A stretch of 5,449 nucleotides of DNA, from assembly GCA_022424805.1 (NCBI GenBank), contig JAKMGR010000614.1, positions 1 to 5,449 of the forward strand, given 5' to 3'. This document shows positions 1 to 5,449 of this stretch, piece by piece. This DNA is from Verrucomicrobiales bacterium. Its GTDB lineage: Bacteria; Verrucomicrobiota; Verrucomicrobiia; Verrucomicrobiales; DEV007. The translations under genes were made by a program, and so were the position numbers. Numbering within the stretch: the stretch's first letter is position 1; the number at the start of each line of letters is the position of its first letter. The notes under the pieces were generated by a model that had not been told where the DNA came from, made no database searches, and worked only from the letters and a program-made list of their open reading frames with translations.

Positions 1-1835
1 ATGCGGCTGAGCGCAACAGCAGCGAGAGAGCGGACGCGGAGGGATTCGTCCTTGAGGAGCTTGATAAGCGGATCTTTTGCTTTCTCGATTCGAAGATCAC
101 CGAGCACCCGAGCGGCGTTGGCGCGAATCTCGGGATGTGCATCTTTCAGAAGATGCATCAGGGATTCGCTGACATCTGCACCACGCCGTCCGAGTTGACC
201 AATTCCCCAGATGGCATGAAGGCGAGCCCGCAGGCTGTGGTTGGCAGACGCCACTCCGGGAAGTGCTTCCGAACCTTTCTTTTTGTCTTCGACGAGGGCA
301 AACTGAGCCGCTTGGCGAACGCGACGGTCTGGGTGGTCGAGCAAACGGATGAGTTCTTCGTAGCCTTTACCAGCGAGTCCCTCTTCCATCAAAGCTGCCA
401 CTTCAGCACCGGCTTTGCTCTCCGCTGCATTCTTCGAACCGAGCACCTGCACAGATCCGTTTTCATTCACACTCCATCCGCCTCCGAAATCGCAGAGGTA
501 AATCTTCCCATCATAGCCAAGCTCGACATCGCTTGCACCGACGCCCTTCACTAGGGTTTCACTGGAGGTGGCATTGTATCCAGCTCCCTTCGCTTCGTGC
601 CCGATCAGGAGCACGGTGCAGTTTTCGGAAGGGCCACGATAGTTTGAGAGTAGGAATTTCCCTCGAAGATTCTCCGGGAGAGATTCCCCGGTGAGATAAG
701 TCACGCCCGAAGGTCCGTTCGCCAGATGCGACGCCGGGGGATAGACCCATTGTGGCTGCTCTTCGTTCCAAGTGTCGAACATCCGCTCGGCTACCCACAT
801 GGATTTCTCTGGATGGAATTTTCCCCAATCGAGGTGCTCGAGATAGTGATGTGGCGACTGGTGCGACATGTCCCAGCCGGAATCGGTGCCTTCCAGTGCA
901 TAGACCATCCGCGCGACGTCGCCGATGTCGCCTGTGTTGTCGAAAGTGAACAGGTTTCCGTAGTCGTCGAAGGCGAGTTCCTGCGGATTGCGTAACCCTT
1001 CGCAGTAGACTTCGAGCCCGGAACCGTCTGATTCGCAGCGAAAAATGGCACCGCGTCCGGAACCTTCGTGCACTTTGCCGTTTGCATCGGTGACATGATA
1101 TCCTCGATCTCCGACCGAAAAGTAGAGCATGCCATCAGGGCCACGTGTGATTCCATGAAGATCGTGGCCGATGAAGGAGACGCGCACGCCGTAACCGCTG
1201 GAAATTTTCTCCTGCTTGTCAGCGACTCCGTCGTCATCCGTATCGGTCAGTTTCCATACGTGAGGGATGCAGGTGAAGTAGACCGAGCCATCGTCGGCGA
1301 GAATGGAGAAACCGATGCCATCTTCGGGTGCTTTAAAGATGTCCGAGAAGAGCGTGCGGTGATCGGCGGCACCGTTCCCGTCGCGGTCTTCGAGTCGAAT
1401 GATGCGGTCAGCGACTTTGCTGAACCAGCCTTCGGGAAAGCTGGCGGAGTATTTTTCATACATTGCGAGTCGGTCTTCGACCGTCACGGCCTGGAAATCA
1501 TCGCGGATCAGTTCGTTCGCTCCTCGAAGATCAGGGACACCGAGCCAGAACCGGTTTGCCTCCGCGACGTAGAGACGTCCCTGCGGATCAAACCCGAAGC
1601 TTCCGGGATTTTCGACAAAGGGAAAGGTGACCCAGGTATTGCCCTCGAGCCCTTCGTGCTCAATCAAGCCACGAAACGACGTGGGTTGGTTGGGGAGCTC
1701 CGGCAATTCCTCTTCCGGCACGGTTGGCAGCTGCTTAAAACGTTCATTCAACTCTTCCGGCGTGATGGCCGAAGCCGACGGAAGAATGCAAGCGAGCACG
1801 AAAAAAGAAAGGATGGAAAAAGGGAATTTTGCCAT
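1..1835 (-). CDS. PVC-type membrane-bound dehydrogenase-like propeller protein with HEAT repeats (C-terminus beyond window)
   Basis: The frame is open from an ATG at 1835–1833 to the left edge: 611 codons with no stop, so the C-terminus is missing. Residues 1–23 form a signal peptide (MAKFPFS then a hydrophobic run, likely cut after ASA at 23). A VLAC stretch at 13–16 is a weaker lipobox candidate. Residues about 65–465 resemble the glucose/sorbosone-dehydrogenase-type beta-propeller of the Pirellula/Verrucomicrobium 'membrane-bound dehydrogenase' family: GFDPQGRLYVAE (81–92), two calcium-type loops DRDGNGAAD (150–158) and DTDDDGVAD (198–206), HGITRGPDGMLYFSVGD (227–243), GLRNPQELAFD (280–290) and a late blade ELGYDGKIYLCDFGG (438–452). 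Residues about 492–611 are HEAT-like helical repeats (for example HPDRRVRQAAQFAL and HPEIRANAARVLGDL). Relatives often end in a CxxCH haem-binding domain; none is visible here, so haem binding is unproven. The substrate is unknown. The gene is divergent from sufE, and no clear Shine-Dalgarno precedes the start. Family assignment is firm; enzymatic activity is inference. Confidence 0.9.
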   Translation of the reverse strand, partial: MAKFPFSILSFFVLACILPSASAITPEELNERFKQLPTVPEEELPELPNQPTSFRGLIEHEGLEGNTWVTFPFVENPGSFGFDPQGRLYVAEANRFWLGVPDLRGANELIRDDFQAVTVEDRLAMYEKYSASFPEGWFSKVADRIIRLEDRDGNGAADHRTLFSDIFKAPEDGIGFSILADDGSVYFTCIPHVWKLTDTDDDGVADKQEKISSGYGVRVSFIGHDLHGITRGPDGMLYFSVGDRGYHVTDANGKVHEGSGRGAIFRCESDGSGLEVYCEGLRNPQELAFDDYGNLFTFDNTGDIGDVARMVYALEGTDSGWDMSHQSPHHYLEHLDWGKFHPEKSMWVAERMFDTWNEEQPQWVYPPASHLANGPSGVTYLTGESLPENLRGKFLLSNYRGPSENCTVLLIGHEAKGAGYNATSSETLVKGVGASDVELGYDGKIYLCDFGGGWSVNENGSVQVLGSKNAAESKAGAEVAALMEEGLAGKGYEELIRLLDHPDRRVRQAAQFALVEDKKKGSEALPGVASANHSLRARLHAIWGIGQLGRRGADVSESLMHLLKDAHPEIRANAARVLGDLRIEKAKDPLIKLLKDESLRVRSLAAVALSR

Positions 1836-1949
1836 TACAGAAAGGGTTACGACCCAGAAGGCGGGGAAGCAACAGGCAAAACAATAGGGGAATCAATCAA
1901 AATTGGCGCCAGCATGGAGGGGCAAGCTCCGCCTTGCTCGCCGATAAGC

Positions 1950-1962
1950 TCGATTGAATCGA
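1950..1962. repeat. 13-base palindrome, possible operator
   Basis: TCGATT and AATCGA form perfect six-base arms around a single central G. It lies 115 bases upstream of the dehydrogenase-like gene start and 148 bases upstream of the sufE start. Short palindromes like this can be operators for dimeric regulators, but a six-base arm is also plausible by chance. No regulator gene is in the window. Confidence 0.25.
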
Positions 1963-2032
1963 ACACCCTTCGTAGGGCAAGCCAGCGCATTCGGGCAATG
2001 TGGAAATTGTCCATCCCATTTCAAAATGAGCG

Positions 2033-2081
2033 CGTTTCAACAAACTCGATCACGACCAATCATTTTCCTTCGCTTGAAACG
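2033..2081. repeat. 8-base inverted repeat upstream of sufE
   Basis: CGTTTCAA (2033–2040) is matched exactly by TTGAAACG (2074–2081) across 33 bases. A further TTTCAA lies at 2019–2024. The right arm ends 29 bases before the sufE ATG, so it may lie in the promoter or the untranslated leader. With a loop this long it is more likely a paired protein site than a stable RNA hairpin. The evidence is positional only. Confidence 0.25.
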
Positions 2082-2110
2082 GGCAAGCAGGCGGGTAGAG
2101 TTCCGTCTGC

Positions 2111-2563
2111 ATGAGCCAATCCACACCATCCCTGCCCGAGTTCGAGGAGATCGCCGAGACGATGTCCTATCTTCCCGATCTCGATGCGAAGTATCAGTTC
2201 CTGATTGATCTGAGCAAGCGTCTGCCGCTGATTCATGACGAAGAAGAAACCGACGACTTCCGTGTGTGGGGGTGTCAGTCATCGGTCTGGATCGTTCCCT
2301 TTCATCCCGGCGAGAATGCGAAAACGCTCAATTTTCGAGGGAAAAGCGATTCGGTTCTGGTCAGTGGGATCATTTCTACCGTCTTGAGTCTGTATCAGGA
2401 CAAGATGCCGGAAGAAATTCTGGCGTTGGATGCGCAGTCGGAATTGCAGCGTCTCGACCTCGAATCCCACCTCAGTCCAAGCCGTCGAAACGGTCTCACC
2501 GGCATGATCGAAAGGATTCGGGAATACGCGACCGAGGCGATGATGAAAGCCGCTTCGGAGTAG
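2111..2563 (+). CDS. sufE: SufE family Fe-S cluster assembly sulfur acceptor
   Basis: This is a complete 150-residue protein, close to the usual SufE length of about 140. SufE takes the persulfide sulfur from the cysteine desulfurase SufS, stimulates it, and passes the sulfur to the SufBCD scaffold in the cytoplasm. The signature is WGCQSSVW (53–60), with the acceptor cysteine at residue 55. Also conserved are the N-terminal DLDAKYQFLIDLSKRLP (23–39), the GKSDSVLVSGIISTVLSLY segment (77–95) with the usual DS and GxxS positions, MPEEIL (99–104), and the C-terminal HLSPSRRNGL (120–129). No signal peptide is present. The ATG at 2111 gives the expected N-terminus; the ribosome-binding site is weak. 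SufS and SufBCD are not adjacent, so the gene stands apart from a suf operon, as is common for sufE. CsdE is a close paralogue and cannot be excluded by sequence alone. The family call is very secure. Confidence 0.95.
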   Translation: MSQSTPSLPEFEEIAETMSYLPDLDAKYQFLIDLSKRLPLIHDEEETDDFRVWGCQSSVWIVPFHPGENAKTLNFRGKSDSVLVSGIISTVLSLYQDKMPEEILALDAQSELQRLDLESHLSPSRRNGLTGMIERIREYATEAMMKAASE

Positions 2564-2606
2564 TTCTTCCTGCTGTCCGATTTTTTTAGTTTTCTACCTG
2601 CTTTCT

Positions 2607-2622
2607 CAAGACGCGTGTCTTG
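2607..2622 (+). terminator. Weak hairpin after sufE, possible transcription end
   Basis: CAAGAC (2607–2612) pairs perfectly with GTCTTG (2617–2622) around a GCGT loop, 44 bases past the sufE stop codon. The sequence after it (CGTGCTTTCC) is not a proper T tract; the T run lies before the hairpin instead. It is therefore not a textbook intrinsic terminator on this strand, and the call rests mainly on position. Confidence 0.25.
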
Positions 2623-2645
2623 CGTGCTTTCCATTCGAAGAGAAG

Positions 2646-2686
2646 GGTCAGGATGGAATTTACCTTGTCAGGCCGATGCCCTGACC
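2646..2686 (+). promoter_or_regulatory. Leader with two alternative hairpins before the sulfatase gene
   Basis: CCTGACC at 2680–2686 can pair with GGTCAGG at 2646–2652 (seven bases). Its first six bases can instead pair with GTCAGG at 2667–2672, leaving a seven-base loop. The two pairings exclude each other. The heptamer ACCTTGT is also repeated directly at 2662–2668 and 2684–2690. The last arm lies 27 bases before the ATG. Mutually exclusive stems can control expression, but these are short and the region may not even be transcribed as leader. Confidence 0.25.
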
Positions 2687-2713
2687 TTGTTGAGTCGTCC
2701 ATCTAACCCTGTT

Positions 2714-5449
2714 ATGAAACTAGCTCATTTCCTTCTCGTATTGCTCTCAGCCATTGCTGCCATTGCGATTTCGCATGGTTTCGGCGCGGAGTCAGAGCGC
2801 CCCAATATCATTCTCATCATGGTCGATGATATGGGGTTTTCGGATCTTGGTTATCATGGCGGAGAGATTGATACACCGAATCTGGATCGCCTCGCCTACG
2901 GCGGAGTTCGGTTTTCTCAATTCTACAATTCCGGCCGCTGTTGTCCGACCCGAGCCACGCTGATGACGGGGCTGCACCCGCACGAAACGGGCATCGGCTG
3001 GATGACTCAACCACCTGGAAGCAATCGCGGGAAAACCGAACCTCCTGCCTACCAGGGGCATCTCAATGAGCAATGCGTGACGATAGCGGAGGTTCTTCGC
3101 AACCACGACTACGCAACGCTGATGGCGGGAAAGTGGCACCTCGGCTACAACGACAAAGACGACTGGCCGCTCCAGCGCGGGTTCGACAAATTCTACGGCT
3201 GTATTTCTGGAGCGACTCGTTTTTTCCATCCATCGGGGGATCGGGGTATCACGTTTGGCAATAATCAGGTGGACCCTGGCAAAAGCACAACCGACGAAGC
3301 CTACTACACGACCGATGCCTTCACTGACTACGCGACACAATTTATCGGCGAGCATCTCGGCGGGGAGAAGAAGGAGAACCCCTTTTTCCTTTACCTGGCC
3401 TACACAGCACCGCATTGGCCACTCCAGGCATTCGAGGATGATATCGAAAAATATCGAGGCAAGTACAAGCAAGGGTGGGACAAGCTTCGAGAAACGCGAT
3501 TTGCGAAGCAGAAAGAACTCGGATTGATTCATGAAAAATGGGCTCTCTCTCCCCGGACTCCGGGCATTCCTGATTGGGAATCACTGGACGAAAAGAAGCA
3601 GGACGAGATGGATCTCAAGATGGCGGTCTATGCGGCGATGGTGGATCGCGTCGATCAGAATATTGGAAAGTTGACGGGCTTTCTGCAGGACGAAGGAATT
3701 TTTGACAACACCCTGATTCTTTTTCTTTCCGATAATGGGGCCTGCCAGGAGGGCGGAATGTTAGGGCGCGGTGAGTTTTACGATGTGGAAAAACGTAACG
3801 AGCAAAGCAACAACAGCTACGGGGAAGCGTGGGCGAATGCGGGAAGCACTCCGTTCCGCTACTACAAGCACTATGTGCATGAAGGAGGCGCGGCGACTCC
3901 GTTTTTCATGCACTGGCCGGCAAGGATCGAGCTTCGCAATGATTGGTATACTGACCCAGGGCAACTTATCGATATCATGCCGACGATTCTTGATGTCGCA
4001 GGAGCAGAGTATCCAGGGCACCGAAAAGGAGAAAAGATTCCAGCCCTGGATGGCGTCTCTCTGCGTCCTGCTTTCGGAGGGGATTTGCTTGGGCGGGACG
4101 AACCCATTTTTATTGAGCACGAGACAAATGCGTCGATTCGCGATGAAGACTGGAAGCTCGTCGGCAAGCAGGTAGCGATGCTCAACGGAACCGATCAGAA
4201 GCAGTGGGAGTTATACAATATGGCGGAGGATCGAACGGAGACGAACGATCTTGCGAGAAAGCATCCGGATAAAGTGAAGGAACTCGCAAGCAGATGGGAA
4301 GCCTGGGCAGGCCAGGCGAAAGTTTATCCGCGTGGAAAAACCAGCCCCAAGCCGCCAGAGCCAAAACCGGAGCCTGACACTCCTACCATTGGAGGACGCG
4401 AATTTACGGTGACCGCAACAGTCCGCCACCCCAAGCCAAGCGGGGTTGTGATTTCCCAGGGTGGAAATGCGTTTGGCTATTCTCTATTCTTCGAGAGAGG
4501 TAAACCACATTTCGCATGGCGGAACAAGAGCGAGCTGACTTTGCTATCCGGAGACGAAGTCTTGAAAGGCAAAATCGATCTAGCAGCCGAAGTGAAAGCT
4601 GGAAAAATCACTCTCCGGGCCAATGGCAAAGAAGTCGCGAGCAAGGAAGTCGGTGGTTTGCTTGCCGAGCAACCGGGACTTGGACTTTTTGTTGGAGCAG
4701 ACGGAGTTCACGCGGTTGCGGAGTATGAGGTGCCGAATCGGTTTAACGGTCGCATTCTCGAGCGCCGCGTTGATGTGATTCATCCGAAGGTTGCGATGCG
4801 AACAAAATGGGGGAAGGGCGTGACCGCTGAAAACGTTTGGCAAGAGTACCCGCGGCCTCAGTTGCGTCGCGAAAACTGGACCAATTTGAATGGCCAATGG
4901 GAATACGCAGTGACGGAGAAAGACCGCAAAAAAGCTCCGGAAAAGTGGGCCGGGGAAATCCTCGTTCCCTTTGCTATCGAAGCGCCGCTATCTGGAGTGG
5001 AAAAACGAATCACCCCCGAAGATGCGATCTGGTATCGACGGACCTTTGAAGGCGGGGGGAACAACGGAAAGCGAACGCAATTGAATTTTGAAGCGGTCGA
5101 TTACCTCTCGACGGTGTGGGTGAACGGAAAGGAAGTAGGGACGAATAAAGGAGGGAACTTGCCTTTCTCTTTCGATGTCACCGATGCCCTGAAAGAAGGA
5201 GAGAACGAGCTACTCGTTCGGGTCACCGACGCGACTGAAAATCGATACCAGCTCAACGGAAAACAGATTCTCAGCCCTCGTGGGATCTGGTATACGCCAG
5301 TTTCCGGCATCTGGCAGACCGTCTGGCTCGAAGAAGTGCCGGAGGTCGCTGTTGAAAATGTAAAGATCACGACGAAGGCGAGCGGCCGCATTGTCTTTGA
5401 ACTCGATGCCGGTGGTGCCGAGCTAGGCAATAAAGCTACTGCGACGGTG
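2714..5449 (+). CDS. Secreted S1 sulfatase – LamG-like – GH2 N-terminal domain fusion (C-terminus beyond window)
   Basis: One frame runs 912 codons from the ATG at 2714 to the right edge without a stop. Signal peptide: residues 1–25 (MKLAHFLL, likely cut after FGA). Sulfatase, about 29–535: RPNIILIMVDDMGFSDLG with metal-binding D38/D39; GRCCPTRATLMTG with C76 as the formylglycine position and R80; GKWHLG (K140, H142); TAPHWP (H234); SDNGA (D340/N341); YKHYVHEGGAATP (K385). The active site looks intact and resembles arylsulfatases of group S1. A proline-rich linker (KPPEPKPEP, 546–554) leads to a beta-rich LamG/concanavalin-like domain (about 558–680; FGYSLFFERGKPHFAWR, ITLRANGKEV, PGLGLFVGADG) often seen at the end of such sulfatases. 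From about 695 a new module starts: KWGKGVTAENVWQEYPRPQ, NWTNLNGQWEYAV, ILVPFAIEAPLSGV, IWYRRTF, VDYLSTVWVNGKEVG, SPRGIWYTPVSGIWQTVWLE. This is the jelly-roll sugar-binding domain of GH2 (beta-galactosidase/glucuronidase type); the catalytic barrel would lie outside. Sulfated-glycan breakdown is inferred; the substrate is unknown. Confidence 0.9.
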   Translation, partial: MKLAHFLLVLLSAIAAIAISHGFGAESERPNIILIMVDDMGFSDLGYHGGEIDTPNLDRLAYGGVRFSQFYNSGRCCPTRATLMTGLHPHETGIGWMTQPPGSNRGKTEPPAYQGHLNEQCVTIAEVLRNHDYATLMAGKWHLGYNDKDDWPLQRGFDKFYGCISGATRFFHPSGDRGITFGNNQVDPGKSTTDEAYYTTDAFTDYATQFIGEHLGGEKKENPFFLYLAYTAPHWPLQAFEDDIEKYRGKYKQGWDKLRETRFAKQKELGLIHEKWALSPRTPGIPDWESLDEKKQDEMDLKMAVYAAMVDRVDQNIGKLTGFLQDEGIFDNTLILFLSDNGACQEGGMLGRGEFYDVEKRNEQSNNSYGEAWANAGSTPFRYYKHYVHEGGAATPFFMHWPARIELRNDWYTDPGQLIDIMPTILDVAGAEYPGHRKGEKIPALDGVSLRPAFGGDLLGRDEPIFIEHETNASIRDEDWKLVGKQVAMLNGTDQKQWELYNMAEDRTETNDLARKHPDKVKELASRWEAWAGQAKVYPRGKTSPKPPEPKPEPDTPTIGGREFTVTATVRHPKPSGVVISQGGNAFGYSLFFERGKPHFAWRNKSELTLLSGDEVLKGKIDLAAEVKAGKITLRANGKEVASKEVGGLLAEQPGLGLFVGADGVHAVAEYEVPNRFNGRILERRVDVIHPKVAMRTKWGKGVTAENVWQEYPRPQLRRENWTNLNGQWEYAVTEKDRKKAPEKWAGEILVPFAIEAPLSGVEKRITPEDAIWYRRTFEGGGNNGKRTQLNFEAVDYLSTVWVNGKEVGTNKGGNLPFSFDVTDALKEGENELLVRVTDATENRYQLNGKQILSPRGIWYTPVSGIWQTVWLEEVPEVAVENVKITTKASGRIVFELDAGGAELGNKATATV

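Larger units (their letters stand above)
1920..2088 (+). repeat. Three direct copies of octamer GGGCAAGC
   Basis: Exact copies begin at 1920, 1975 and 2081, so starts are 55 and 106 bases apart, with a two-mismatch copy at 1993. They all lie between the two divergent start codons. Flanks differ, although the second and third are both followed by a CAGC/CAGG-like stretch. They could be binding sites for a regulator, remnants of a repeat element, or chance in a GC-rich stretch. Confidence 0.4.
1836..2110. promoter_or_regulatory. Divergent intergenic region with repeated octamer and inverted repeats
   Basis: These 275 bases separate two divergent genes, so promoters for both should lie here. 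I found no convincing -35/-10 pair on either strand and no RNA gene. What can be seen: GGGCAAGC occurs three times on the plus strand (1920–1927, 1975–1982, 2081–2088), with a near copy GGGCAATG at 1993–2000. A palindrome TCGATT-G-AATCGA lies at 1950–1962. CGTTTCAA (2033–2040) is inverted as TTGAAACG at 2074–2081. A small GCAAG/CTTGC hairpin lies at 1922–1937. A weak purine run, GGGTAGAG (2093–2100), lies ten bases before the sufE ATG and is the only ribosome-binding-site candidate. The regulatory role is inferred from position alone. Confidence 0.45.
2564..2713. other. Intergenic region between sufE and the sulfatase fusion gene
   Basis: There is no gene in these 150 bases. The stretch begins with a T-rich run (seven Ts at 2581–2587, then AGTTTT), followed by two small hairpins described separately. 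No clear Shine-Dalgarno precedes the ATG at 2714 (the preceding bases are CATCTAACCCTGTT). The 150-base gap and change of function suggest that the downstream gene has its own promoter, but I cannot point to one. Confidence 0.5.

Noticed and set aside
135..554. Plus-strand open frame of 139 codons
   Set aside because: It is a shadow of the HEAT-repeat and late propeller part of the minus-strand gene; no motif or ribosome-binding site supports it.
791..1237. Minus-strand open frame of 148 codons
   Set aside because: It is in a different frame on the same strand as the dehydrogenase-like gene and is fully overlapped by it.
1068..2114. Plus-strand open frame of 348 codons
   Set aside because: It lies antisense to the dehydrogenase-like gene, whose translation shows a signal peptide and family motifs throughout. 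The plus-strand translation has no recognisable domain and would run through the intergenic region into the sufE start.
2581..2591. T-rich run (TTTTTTT AGTT) after sufE as an intrinsic terminator
   Set aside because: No GC-rich hairpin directly precedes it; the only nearby stem (2607–2622) lies after it, which is the wrong order for a plus-strand terminator.
2939..2944. Two adjacent cysteines (C76, C77) at the sulfatase active site, considered as a variant motif
   Set aside because: The C-x-P-x-R rule is met by the first cysteine, and a CCPTR version is common in planctomycete-type sulfatases, so it is not unusual.
2792..3532. Minus-strand open frame of 246 codons
   Set aside because: It is antisense to the sulfatase core, which has every catalytic residue in place. 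Its translation shows no family features.
1..5449. CRISPR arrays, tRNA/rRNA genes, insertion sequences, phage or toxin–antitoxin genes
   Set aside because: No regularly spaced repeats, transposase motifs or structural RNA signatures were seen on either strand; nearly all of the window is taken up by three protein-coding genes.

Overview
This window most likely comes from a bacterium of the Planctomycetota–Verrucomicrobiota group. The main reason is the minus-strand gene at the left edge. It is a secreted six-bladed-propeller-like 'membrane-bound dehydrogenase' protein with HEAT repeats, an architecture largely confined to Pirellula-like planctomycetes and Verrucomicrobiota. The large secreted sulfatase on the right, with its CCPTR active site and added lectin-like domain, fits the same group, which is rich in sulfatases for marine polysaccharides. 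I cannot decide between the two phyla from this sequence.

Layout: (1) 1–1835, minus strand, holds the first 611 codons of the PVC-type dehydrogenase/HEAT protein; its C-terminus lies beyond the left edge. (2) 1836–2110 is a divergent intergenic region with three copies of an octamer and several short inverted repeats. (3) 2111–2563, plus strand, is a complete SufE sulfur-acceptor gene. (4) 2564–2713 is a 150-base gap with two small hairpins and no gene. (5) 2714–5449, plus strand, is one uninterrupted frame of 912 codons, still open at the right edge. It encodes a signal peptide, a complete formylglycine-type (S1) sulfatase, a proline-rich linker, a lectin/LamG-like domain, and then the N-terminal sugar-binding domain of a family 2 glycoside hydrolase.

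The most notable item is the last one: an exported sulfatase fused in frame to a GH2 enzyme. If the GH2 catalytic barrel follows beyond the window, a single polypeptide could both desulfate a sulfated glycan and cleave the exposed sugar. The propeller/HEAT protein is probably also exported and may serve in oxidation of sugars or electron transfer. SufE is a cytoplasmic housekeeping protein of Fe-S cluster assembly, and I see no firm functional tie between it and its neighbours. No tRNA, rRNA, CRISPR array or insertion sequence was seen.
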